A program made the position numbers and the translations under genes. Under the pieces are notes generated by a model, which was not told where the DNA came from, ran no database searches, and saw only the letters and a list, made by a program, of their open reading frames with translations. From positions 6,705-70,704 of the forward strand of contig JBFWVD010000024.1 in the NCBI GenBank assembly GCA_050246915.1: 64,000 nucleotides of DNA, read 5' to 3'. Positions 43,877-53,100 of this stretch are shown here, piece after piece. The first letter of the stretch is position 1, and every line of letters begins with the position of its first letter. Source of the stretch: JBFWVD01 sp050246915. Lineage in GTDB: Bacteria > Actinomycetota > Acidimicrobiia > Acidimicrobiales > Ilumatobacteraceae.

Positions 43877-45004
43877 ATGTCGGCTGGAGCATCCGAGCGG
43901 GGATCGGTCGAGTTGATCGGTGTCACCAAGCGATTCGGGTCGATGGTCGCGGTCGACGATCTCGATCTCGAGATCCGGGCGAGTGAGTTCATCTCGTTGC
44001 TCGGACCATCGGGCTGCGGCAAGACCACGACACTTCGAATGCTGGCCGGGTTCGAGCAGCCCGATGCGGGGCACATCCGCATCTCGGGCAACGAGGTCGC
44101 CGGTATCCCGCCCCACAAGCGTGACGTCAACACGGTCTTCCAGAACTACGCACTGTTCCCGCACATGACGGTCGCCGAGAACGTGGCGTACGGCCTCCGG
44201 CAAAAAGGCGTCGACAAGCACGAGATCAACCGGCAGGTTGGCGAAGCGCTCGAGATGGTCAAGATGACCAAGCTGGCCAAGCGCAAGCCACGTCAGATGT
44301 CCGGGGGTCAACAACAGCGAGTCGCCCTGGCCCGCGCGCTGGTGAATCGGCCGAGCGTGTTGTTACTCGACGAACCGCTCGGAGCGCTCGATCGAAAGCT
44401 GCGCCAGGAGATGCAGATCGAGCTGAAGTTGTTGCAGGGCCAAGTGGGTATCACCTTTGTGTTCGTGACTCACGATCAGGAAGAGGCCCTGTCCATGAGC
44501 GACCGCATTGCCGTGATGCTCGACGGTCACATCGAGCAGCTCACCGATCCCGACACCCTGTATGACCATCCTGCTTCGGCGTTCGTGGCCGGGTTCATCG
44601 GGCAGAACAACTTCTTCTCCGGTACGGCCAACGCGTCGAGGGTCACCACCGCGCTCGGAGCTTTGACCGCGGCGGTGCGAGCCGACGACGTGACGGACGG
44701 CGCCAACGCTTTGCTCGCCGTTCGTCCCGAGGCGATCACCATCCACGAGAGCGCTCCGGTCGGCGAGACCAACGTCATCGCCGGGGTGCTCGCCAGCGTC
44801 TCGCATCTCGGCGACGCACTGCAGTTCGTGGTCCAGGCCGCCGGCAAGGAGATCCTGGTGCGCAGCCCGCGCCCTTCGGCTGCCCGTGCGATGCCCGGCT
44901 CGCCGGTGTGGTTGACCTTCTCCGCCGAACACGCCCAACTGTTCTCCGATCGCCAGTCCGATCTCGTCCTGGTCGATCCGGCCGCAGCCCCCAACGACGA
45001 CTGA
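43877..45004 (+). CDS. potA: Polyamine ABC transporter ATPase
   Basis: A 375-residue ATPase of a spermidine/putrescine-type importer. Walker A GPSGCGKTTT, signature MSGGQQQRVALARAL, Walker B LLLDEPLGALD, H-loop THDQEEAL, and the TOBE domain after residue 280. ATG 43877 has GGGAG seven bases upstream and begins the conserved part. It starts a four-gene operon (ATPase, binding protein, two permeases). The next gene's start is 51 bases away. Confidence 0.9.
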   Translation: MSAGASERGSVELIGVTKRFGSMVAVDDLDLEIRASEFISLLGPSGCGKTTTLRMLAGFEQPDAGHIRISGNEVAGIPPHKRDVNTVFQNYALFPHMTVAENVAYGLRQKGVDKHEINRQVGEALEMVKMTKLAKRKPRQMSGGQQQRVALARALVNRPSVLLLDEPLGALDRKLRQEMQIELKLLQGQVGITFVFVTHDQEEALSMSDRIAVMLDGHIEQLTDPDTLYDHPASAFVAGFIGQNNFFSGTANASRVTTALGALTAAVRADDVTDGANALLAVRPEAITIHESAPVGETNVIAGVLASVSHLGDALQFVVQAAGKEILVRSPRPSAARAMPGSPVWLTFSAEHAQLFSDRQSDLVLVDPAAAPNDD

Positions 45005-45055
45005 CCGCGCAACCCGACCCTTCGCACAATGATCTGACCCCTCGAAAGGCCCCCC

Positions 45056-46243
45056 ATGGCTCACGATGACAGCACTCGAATCCTCATCTCACGCGCAACG
45101 GCACAGCGCCTGGCGGCGGACATGAACCGCCGGCGATTCCTCGGCGTCGCTGGCGCGGGAGCGCTGGCCACCATGTTCCTCGCGGCATGTGGCGGTGACG
45201 ACGGCGGGTCGAGCGCGGCGACGGGCGGATCCACCGCCGGATCCACCTCGAGCGGTGGCACGTCGTTCAACCTCTACACCTGGGCCGAGTACGACGATCC
45301 CGAGGTGCTCGAGGCATTCGGCAACATCACCGTCGATGTGTACGACTCCAACGAGATCGCCATCTCCAAACTGTCGACAGCCAAGGGCACATCGGGCTAC
45401 GACATGGTCTGCCCGACCGGGGCGTACATCCCGCAGATGGTTGGCCTCGGGCTGTTGCAGGAGCTCGACCTGGGCAAGATCCCCAACTTCGCCAACCTCG
45501 AGACCGCGTACACCAACCAGGTGTGGGACCCGGGCAACAAGCACTCTGTGTGCAAGGACTGGGGTTCGACGGGATGGATCTACGACAACACCGTGGTGAA
45601 GACGCCCATCAACTCCTGGAGCGACTTCATCAAAGCGGCGCAGACGGAGGCCAGCGGTGCCACCAGCGTGCTCGACACTGCTCCCGATCTGTGCGGCATC
45701 TACTTCTGGGCCAACGGCATCGACTGGAACACCGAGAAGGCCGCCGATCTCGACGCGTGCGAGAAGTTCATCGTCGATGAGCTCGCATCGCACCTCAAGG
45801 CGTTCGACTCGTTCCCCGGCATCAGTCTCACCAGTGGCAACTACGCGTTGTCGCAGGCGTTCAACGGCGATGCGCGCCAGGGTCTGTTGAAGGTGGAAGA
45901 GGCAGGTGGCGATCCGACGCAGTACACGTGGGGTCTCGGCGCACCGGCCAGTGAGCTGTGGATGGACAACTGGTGCATCCTCCAAGACGCCAAGAACACC
46001 GACGCCTGCTACAAGTTCATCAACTACATCCTCCAGCCTGCCGAGTCGGCCAAGGAGGTGGCCTTCCACGGCTATCACACCGGAGTGAAGGGCGTGGCCG
46101 AGGCGTCCGCCGATCTGCAGTACGCCGACATGATCTTCTTCACCGACGCGCAGGTGAAGACGCTTCAGGGCGGCGTCGTGAACACTGCACAGTCCCGACA
46201 GGTCGACATCTTGGCCAAGGCAAAGGCCAAGGCCGGCGCCTGA
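45056..46243 (+). CDS. potD: Periplasmic polyamine-binding lipoprotein
   Basis: A 395-residue solute-binding protein. Its N-terminus has a twin-arginine motif RRRFLG and then a lipobox LAAC, so it is probably a Tat-exported lipoprotein. The mature part begins with a Gly/Ser linker and FNLYTWAEY, the typical PotD opening (the W-A/E-Y segment), with DMVCPTGAY and WGSTGWIYD later. It delivers putrescine or spermidine to the permeases. Its ribosome site and short gap to potA support one operon. Confidence 0.88.
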   Translation: MAHDDSTRILISRATAQRLAADMNRRRFLGVAGAGALATMFLAACGGDDGGSSAATGGSTAGSTSSGGTSFNLYTWAEYDDPEVLEAFGNITVDVYDSNEIAISKLSTAKGTSGYDMVCPTGAYIPQMVGLGLLQELDLGKIPNFANLETAYTNQVWDPGNKHSVCKDWGSTGWIYDNTVVKTPINSWSDFIKAAQTEASGATSVLDTAPDLCGIYFWANGIDWNTEKAADLDACEKFIVDELASHLKAFDSFPGISLTSGNYALSQAFNGDARQGLLKVEEAGGDPTQYTWGLGAPASELWMDNWCILQDAKNTDACYKFINYILQPAESAKEVAFHGYHTGVKGVAEASADLQYADMIFFTDAQVKTLQGGVVNTAQSRQVDILAKAKAKAGA

Positions 46244-46277
46244 GCATCGGCTCGAGCTCGCACCGAGGGGGACGTCG

Positions 46278-47249
46278 ATGTCGACCGCAGCGACTGTGAA
46301 ACGCAACAAGGTTCGGCGGGCGCCCAAGTGGTTGCTCGCCGCACCGAGTTGGGCGTGGTACCTGCTGTTCTTCATCGTGCCGCTCGGGTTCGTGGTCTTC
46401 TACAGCTTCGGCTACAAGCCGCCGGTCGGTTCGTCGAAGTTGGTCGGCACCGATCGCTTGTCCCTCGACAACTATCGCGACGCGCTCACCGGAGATCTGA
46501 GGAGCACGTTCAAGAACACGATGCAGGTGGCGATCCTCGGCACGATCCTGTGCCTGGTCATCGCCTTCCCCGTGGCCTACTTCTTGGCGGTGAAGGCATC
46601 GGCCCGATGGAAGGGACTCCTGCTCGGCCTCGTCATCGTGCCGTTCTGGACCAGCTTCCTCATCCGGACGATCGCATGGCGCATCGTGCTGGCGCCCAAG
46701 GGGTTCTTCTCCAACTGGTTCCAGGACATCGGGCTGCGCGACTCGCCGCTGCGCATCTTGGACACCCGACCGGCGGTGCAGATCGGTGTGGTCTACAACT
46801 ACCTGCCGCTCATGATCTTCCCGTTGTTCGTCGCTCTCGATCGGCTCGACCCGGCATTGCGGGAAGCCTCGAAAGATCTCGGCGCCGGCCGCATCAAGAC
46901 GTTCTTCCAAGTCACGGTGCCACTCGCCATGCCCGGTATCGTGGCTGGCCTGCTGCTGGTGTTCATCCCCCTCAGCGGCGACTACATCACCGCCCGGGTC
47001 CTCGGTGGGGCCAAGGGCAACATGGTGGGGGCCACGATCGCCGACCGGGTGTTCTCGGCCCAGAACCAACCGCTCGGCTCGGCCATCGCCGTGGTGCTGA
47101 TCGTGTCGATCCTGGCCGTCATCATCGTCGCTGCCGTCATCGGTCTCGCCCTGCGGCGCATCGGCCGATTGCGACGATCGGTGGACGTGCCCGAGGAACC
47201 CGTCGGTGCGATGGGCAGTCAATCTGGATTGACAGGAGCAGTGGCATGA
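46278..47249 (+). CDS. potB: Polyamine ABC transporter permease
   Basis: A 323-residue permease with six membrane helices and the EAA loop LREASKDLGAGRIKTFFQVTVPLA (shortened: EASKDLGAGRIKTFF). N-terminal helix 20-45 begins with WLLAAPSWAWYLLFFIVPLG. The stop overlaps the next permease. One GTCAAY dyad lies at its 3' end, 12 bases before the next start codon. It forms the channel with the second permease. Confidence 0.9.
   Translation: MSTAATVKRNKVRRAPKWLLAAPSWAWYLLFFIVPLGFVVFYSFGYKPPVGSSKLVGTDRLSLDNYRDALTGDLRSTFKNTMQVAILGTILCLVIAFPVAYFLAVKASARWKGLLLGLVIVPFWTSFLIRTIAWRIVLAPKGFFSNWFQDIGLRDSPLRILDTRPAVQIGVVYNYLPLMIFPLFVALDRLDPALREASKDLGAGRIKTFFQVTVPLAMPGIVAGLLLVFIPLSGDYITARVLGGAKGNMVGATIADRVFSAQNQPLGSAIAVVLIVSILAVIIVAAVIGLALRRIGRLRRSVDVPEEPVGAMGSQSGLTGAVA
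47218..47233. repeat. GTCAAY dyad, copy 7 (exact)
   Basis: GTCAATCTGGATTGAC, at the end of potB, 12 bases before the potC start codon. Confidence 0.85.
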
Positions 47250-48118
47250 GCGAGGGCGGCCACACGGTGAGGCATCGCAAGCCGTGCGACCCGGTAATGG
47301 GCCTGCTTCGGCTGTGGTCGGCCGCGGTGTACGTGTTCCTGTTCCTCCCCATTGTGTTCGTGGTCGCCCACTCGTTCACCAAGTCGAGCGCGTTCTTGGT
47401 GTGGGGCGGCTTCTCGACGAAGTGGTACACCCGCATGTTCGACAACGAACCGTTGAAGAACTCCATCAAGGTGTCGGTCATCGTGGCCGCCGGGTCCACG
47501 GCCATCGCCCTCGTCATCGGTGGTCTCGCTGGCGTGGCGCTGGCTCGCCGGCCGGGCAAGTGGACCTACCCGTTCCTGGGGCTGATCTTCCTCGTCCTCG
47601 TCACACCAGAGATCGTCGACGCGCTCGGCTATCTCATCTGGTTCGTGAAGCTGGGGGAGCAGAGCGGTGGCTCGGCCCTCAACGGCGGCTACACCCGACT
47701 CATCATCGCCCACGCCATCTTCTCCTCGGCGGTGGTCACCCTCATCGTGCGGGCCCGCCTGGCCGGACTCGACGAGTCGCTCGAAGAAGCGGCCGCCGAT
47801 CTGTACGCGTCGCCGGTCACGGCGTTCCGTCAGATCACCTTGCCGCTCATGTCCCCGGCGTTGTTGGCCGGCGGACTGCTGGCGTTCACCTTCAGCCTCG
47901 ACAACACCGTCGTGTCGTCGTTCCTGGCCAAGGCCGGCCGTACGCCGTTCCCGGCCTACATCTTCAGTTCGGTGCGCTCGGTCATCAAGCCCGATCTCGG
48001 CGCGGCGGCCGCGCTCATGTTGGGCTTCACGTTGCTGTCGCTGTTCTTGGTGGCGATGGTGCTGCGCCGCGGTGGCGATTCGGCTGAGAAGGTGGCGGCA
48101 ACCCTTACCGGAACCTGA
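47246..48118 (+). CDS. potC: Polyamine ABC transporter permease
   Basis: A 290-residue permease with six helices and an EAA loop (LEEAAADLYASPVTAFRQIT). Its ATG at 47246 overlaps the previous stop (ATGA), with AGGAG as ribosome site. Conserved features are FLFLPIVFVVAHSF and SLDNTVVSSFLAKAG. It is the last gene of the potADBC-type operon. Downstream, a GTCAAY dyad lies in the gap before the next, convergent gene. Confidence 0.9.
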   Translation: MSEGGHTVRHRKPCDPVMGLLRLWSAAVYVFLFLPIVFVVAHSFTKSSAFLVWGGFSTKWYTRMFDNEPLKNSIKVSVIVAAGSTAIALVIGGLAGVALARRPGKWTYPFLGLIFLVLVTPEIVDALGYLIWFVKLGEQSGGSALNGGYTRLIIAHAIFSSAVVTLIVRARLAGLDESLEEAAADLYASPVTAFRQITLPLMSPALLAGGLLAFTFSLDNTVVSSFLAKAGRTPFPAYIFSSVRSVIKPDLGAAAALMLGFTLLSLFLVAMVLRRGGDSAEKVAATLTGT

Positions 48119-48135
48119 GGAGCCCGGTCGCTACT

Positions 48136-48151
48136 GTCAATGAGAGTTGAC
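48136..48151. repeat. GTCAAY dyad, copy 8 (exact)
   Basis: GTCAATGAGAGTTGAC, in the gap between converging potC and methyltransferase genes; the only copy outside a coding region. Confidence 0.85.
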
Positions 48152-48168
48152 GTCGCGCCGACTGTTGG

Positions 48169-49104
48169 TCAGTCGGGCTTCTGGGCCCCATAGGCCAGCA
48201 GGTAGCACTCGGCCGGTGTGCCGTACACGCCGCGGTTCCATGCCGCGTTCTCCACCGAGAACGCACCGGCGTCGATGGACGGGCCGCACCAGTTGAGGCC
48301 CTGCTCGAGGCGGACGTTGAACTTGGCGGCGCGGAGTTTGGCCACGAACTCCTCGTGCCCGTACTCGACCTCGTGGTCGGGGTTGATGAACTCGTCCTGC
48401 TGCATGCGACACACGGGACCATTGGGCGTGTCCACCATGAACCAACCGCCGGGCTTGAGCACTCGGTACACACCGTTCAATACGGTGTCGCAATCGTCAG
48501 GGCTCACATGCTCGATGGTCTGCCCCGAATACACGAGGTCGAACGAGTTGTCCTCGTACTGCGACAGGTCGACCATCGAGTGGTAGCGATAGCGAACCAT
48601 GCCCTGGGGATGGGGATGTTCGGTGATCGGGGCTGAGTGGGTGTAGATGTCGTGGCGATCGTCGTGGGGTAGGTCCACGATGATGAGCTCGTCGAACCGA
48701 TACGGATAGCCCATGACCACCATGGCTCCCGCCGGATCGTGTTGGGCAGTGCCACCGAGATCCAAGATTCGCTTGGCCCGGGGGAAGCTGCGAACGAAAT
48801 CGCAACGCGAATGATGCAGCGAGAGCAGCATGTTGCGAGGGTTCATCGAGAAGCGGTACTCGCTCGAGTAGCGCATCTCGTCGAGCAACGACGCCCGTGA
48901 CTTCGACTGCTCAGCGAGGTTCTGGCGGTACATATCCCACGCCGCCTGATCGGGCTCACGCTCCAGCACGAAGTTGTAGGCGAGACGGATGAACTCGTCG
49001 TCACTGAGCGAGTCGCGCATCAACGGAGTCGGCGGAGGAGCCGGGGTGGATGTCGTGACGACGGCGGACGATGCAGCGGGGGCGTGCTTCCTCAGGCGGA
49101 ACAT
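48169..49104 (-). CDS. DUF4214 and class I methyltransferase fusion
   Basis: A 311-residue protein. After a Ser/Thr/Pro-rich start, residues 35-85 (RLAYNFVLEREPDQAAWDMY, SEYRFSM) look like a DUF4214 repeat, a module found in glycan-linked proteins. The rest is a SAM-dependent methyltransferase: ILDLGGT (motif I variant), VDLPHDD, SFDLVYSGQTIEHVSP and VLKPGGWFMVD. The combination suggests methylation of a glycan or a lipid-linked sugar; this is inference. The gene faces the pot operon and is divergent from the dehydrogenase gene. Confidence 0.78.
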   Translation of the reverse strand: MFRLRKHAPAASSAVVTTSTPAPPPTPLMRDSLSDDEFIRLAYNFVLEREPDQAAWDMYRQNLAEQSKSRASLLDEMRYSSEYRFSMNPRNMLLSLHHSRCDFVRSFPRAKRILDLGGTAQHDPAGAMVVMGYPYRFDELIIVDLPHDDRHDIYTHSAPITEHPHPQGMVRYRYHSMVDLSQYEDNSFDLVYSGQTIEHVSPDDCDTVLNGVYRVLKPGGWFMVDTPNGPVCRMQQDEFINPDHEVEYGHEEFVAKLRAAKFNVRLEQGLNWCGPSIDAGAFSVENAAWNRGVYGTPAECYLLAYGAQKPD

Positions 49105-49144
49105 GGCCCCGGCATCCTACGGGTGCCACTAGCTTGGCGGGATC

Positions 49145-50074
49145 ATGCCAAGTCACACCCCCCGGATCACTCCCCGGATCGCGGTGGCTCCGGATGCCCC
49201 CGACTGGATGGTCCAAGCGGTCGCCGCGGGCGGAGCCCAGGTCGTCGACATCGAACAGGCCGAGGCACTGGTGTGGGCCGACCCGTCGGGAGCCGATGAA
49301 TTGCGCGAGGTGCTGCGCGCCAACGAGCAGGTGCAGTGGGTGCAGCTGCCCTACGCCGGGGTGGAGCCGTTCCGCAACGTGCTCGACGAGGACCGGGTGT
49401 GGACCTGTGGCAAGGGCGTGTACGCCGAACCCGTTGCTGAGCTGGCCCTCACCTTGGCGCTCACCGGGCTCCGCCACGTGAGCCGGTTCGCTCGGTCGTC
49501 CACCTGGGGTGAGCGCACCGGCCGGACCCTCATGGGCGGCCGGGTCACCATCCTGGGCGGTGGTGGCATCACCGAGGCGCTGCTGCGGCTGCTGCGCCCG
49601 TTCGACGCGCACGTGACCGTGGTGCGCAACCGGGTCCAGGAGATGGACGGCGCCGATGTGGTGTTGGAGAGCGATCAGCTCCACGACTCGCTCGCCGGGG
49701 CCGATGTGGTGTTCCTGGCGCTCGCCCTCACGCCCGAGACCGATCGCATCGTCGGCGCCACCGAACTGGCGCTCATGGAGTCGCACGCCTGGCTCGTGAA
49801 CGTGGCCAGAGGCCGTCACGTCGATACCGCTGCCTTGGTCGAGGCGCTCGAAGGCGAGGCCATCGGCGGTGCCGGGCTCGACGTGACCGACCCCGAACCG
49901 CTGCCTGACGGCCACAAGCTGTGGTCGCTGCGCAACTGCATCATCACCCCGCACTGCGGCAACACCCCGGAGATGGCGGCTCCGCTCCTGAGCGAGCGCA
50001 TCACCGCCAACGTCAAGCGTTGGGCCCACGGCGACCCGTTGATCGGTCCGGTCAACGTGGAGCTCGGCTACTGA
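49145..50074 (+). CDS. D-isomer 2-hydroxyacid dehydrogenase family protein
   Basis: A 309-residue NAD(P)-dependent oxidoreductase. The Rossmann motif is ILGGGGITEALLRLLRP, where a Gly replaces the more usual third position; catalytic Arg lies in NVARGRHVDT, Glu in DPEPLPDGHKL and His in ITPHCGNTP. Substrates range from glyoxylate/hydroxypyruvate to phosphoglycerate; the short N-terminal lobe fits the GhrA-like group. It begins 40 bases after the divergent methyltransferase start. The true substrate is not shown. Confidence 0.85.
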   Translation: MPSHTPRITPRIAVAPDAPDWMVQAVAAGGAQVVDIEQAEALVWADPSGADELREVLRANEQVQWVQLPYAGVEPFRNVLDEDRVWTCGKGVYAEPVAELALTLALTGLRHVSRFARSSTWGERTGRTLMGGRVTILGGGGITEALLRLLRPFDAHVTVVRNRVQEMDGADVVLESDQLHDSLAGADVVFLALALTPETDRIVGATELALMESHAWLVNVARGRHVDTAALVEALEGEAIGGAGLDVTDPEPLPDGHKLWSLRNCIITPHCGNTPEMAAPLLSERITANVKRWAHGDPLIGPVNVELGY

Positions 50075-50157
50075 ACCGAGCTCAGCCGGAGTTGGTGAAC
50101 ACTCCAAGACAGGCCTGAATCGCGCGCTCACAGTGGCCGATAGAGGCAGGACCTCGA

Positions 50158-53100
50158 ATGAGCGACCTGCCCACCATCCCTGTCACAGAGGCCCCGTCCA
50201 ACGACGTCCCCGTGCTCGATCGTGCCCGACTGATGGGCACGATCAGGGTCTTGCGCGATCTCAAGGATCGGGCGCCGATCGTCTCGATCGCCTATCTGGA
50301 CCTCGACCGGTTCCACCAGGTCAACACCCGTTGGGGTCATCGTCTCGGCGATCAACTGCTCTCCGTGGTCGAGCGTCGTTTGCGGGGGGCTGTTCCCCAC
50401 GGGTCGGTGCTGGCTCGCCTCGATGGTGACGGCTTCGTGGTGCTGGTGCCGGGGATGGACGGCGAGGACATCCGCGTCCTGGCCGAGATGTTGCTGCGTC
50501 TGGTGGCCACCCCGGTGTCGCTCGATGGTCGGGTGGTGGCGGTACGAGCCAGCGCAGGGGTGGTCACCCGAACTGCCCCCATCGGCGAAGACCTGGTGGA
50601 AGAGGCCTTCATGGCCTGCCGCCAGGCCAAGTCGACCAACGTCGGCATGGTCGAGGAGTCGGTTCTGGCCGCGATGGTGGCGCGACGCGGCCAGGTCGAA
50701 GCCGAGCTGGCGCGGGGTATCGAAAACAGCGAGTTGCGGCTGCGCTATCAGCCCAAGGTCGATCTCCGTGACGGGACGGTGGTGGGCGTAGAGGCGTTGG
50801 TGCGATGGCAGCACCCGGAGATGGGTCTGGTGGGTCCGGGCGCCTTCATCGACATCGCCGAGGAGAGCGGCCTCATCGTGCCCCTCGGTGCGTGGGTGTT
50901 GCAGGCCGCCATCGAACAGGCTCGGAGGTGGCCAGCCACGATCTCGGGCGCACCGCTGCGGACGTGGGTGAACCTGTCGGCGGCCCAGCTCGGTCACATC
51001 GCAGATCTGCGCACCATCCTGCGTGACGCCATCGCCGGAGGGCTCGATCCGCGGGCCATTGGCTTCGAGGTGACCGAGTCGTCCTTGCTGGCCGACCTGC
51101 CCGGCGCGGTGGAGGTGCTCGAGTCCTTGCGATCGCTCGGTGCCGAACTGGCGCTCGACGACTTCGGCACTGGCTACTCGTCGCTGACCTATCTGCGGCA
51201 GCTGCCGGTGAGCTCGGTCAAGATCGATCGCTCGTTCGTGACGGGCATGGACGGTTCTTTGGCTGATGCCGCCATCGTCGAGGCCGTCGTGGAGCTGTCG
51301 CATGCGCTCGGTCTGGAGGTGGTGGCCGAGGGGGTGGAAGAGGCACACCAGGTCGACGAGTTGCTGCGACTCGGTGTGGATCGGGCACAGGGCTATTGGT
51401 TCGCCGAGCCGCTTCCGGCGTTCGACATGGCGGCCCTTGTCGCTCAGCCATGGTGCGGCAAACCCGCTCCGGCAGCGGCCCGTGAACGTGATCATCGGGC
51501 CGATGGTCTCCCCGGGTTCGGTGGCCCGCGATCTCGTCTGCTCCTCGCCGCGCTCGATGCGTCTGCTGACTCGGTCATGGTCAGCTCGGTCGGTGACCTC
51601 GTGGCCGGCATCGCTCCGCACATCGACTATGTCAACCCGGCTTTCGAGGCCGACACTGGGTACCGAACCGACCAGGTGCTGGGTCGACCGGTGTGGTTCA
51701 ACTACCCCGAGGACCTCGAAGGGGCATTGGCGCGCGACGCGTTGATGTCGGCGTTGCAGTCGCGTGTCTCGAGTACGTTGGTGGTGCCGAGCGTTCGAGC
51801 CGATGGCGATCGTCGTCAATGCGAATTGACGGTCACTCCGATCATGGACGAGCGAGGGATGCTCAGCCACTGGCTGCATGTGCGTCGTGACCTCACGTCG
51901 CGCCATGCGCTCGAGGCCGATCGCGATCGTTTCCGCCGGGTGATCGAACAGACGGCGGTGGGCGTGGTCCTCACCGAGATCGACGGCAGCGTCACCTACG
52001 CCAATCAGGCCGCTCGAGATCTGGTGTCGTTCCCGGCTGATCGTCCGCTCGACGGCACCGATCTCATGTCGCTGATCCCGGCCGACGAGATCGACGAGCA
52101 TCACGCCCGGGTGTTCCCGTTGCTGCGCCGCGACGGCGAGTTCGCCGGTCCCGTGACGGCGGTCGCGTCCGACGGTCAGCGCGTCCCGCTGTGGGTCGAC
52201 ATTCGCATCGTGCAAGATCCACGGCATCCTCGGGGTGCCTACCTCGCTGCGGTCGCGCAGGATCGCCGGCCCGAGCTGGCAGTGGCAGAGGCGCTGGCGG
52301 CCAGCTCGCGTCGTGCCCAGGAGTTGTTGTCCGGCACCGCCGATGCTGTGGTGCTGCTCGACCCGGCTGGTCGCATCACCTACGCCAACCGTGCCCTCGA
52401 GACACTGCTGGGTGCCCCGATGCAGCAGCTCATCGGATCGAGCGCGTTCAGCTGGATCAGCCCCACCCACCGCGAGCAGTTGTTGCAGTCGTTCATCGAT
52501 CAGCTCGCCGAAGACAGCGACGGTGGTGAAGAGCAGGAGTTCGTGTTCAACGTCGTGCATGTCGATGGCACGGAGATCCCCGTCGAGGCCGCTGTCGTTC
52601 GACGCTTCCACGATCCGACCATCAATGGTCTGGTGATGTCGTTGCGCGACATGCGCCGCCGTCTGGCCAGTGAGCGCCGCGATCATCAGCAGACGCTGTT
52701 CGATCGGCTCTTGGCTGCTGTCGCGCAGAGTGCTCTCGATCTGGGGCCCGAAGGGTTCTTCGCCGTGCTCGACGATCATCTCGGCGAGTTGGCCGAAGCA
52801 TTGGATGTGGATCGCATCTTCGTGAACGAGATCGGTTCGACCCACGTCACGACGTTGGCCAGCGTCGACACCATCGACCTGCCCCCTACCGACCCGACGG
52901 TGCCGCGCGGGCAGCTGACGTCGTGGATCGAGATGTTGGAGCGCCAAGATCGAGTCGTGATCGATGATCTGGTCGTCGATCCTCATGACGCGATCGCGCG
53001 CGAGGCGGAGGTGTACGAGGCGGTGCCGCGGGCGTTGGCCGCAGTGGCACTGCGGTCGGAGGGGCGTCTCACGGCAACCATCGGAGCGCTGCATGTCGCG

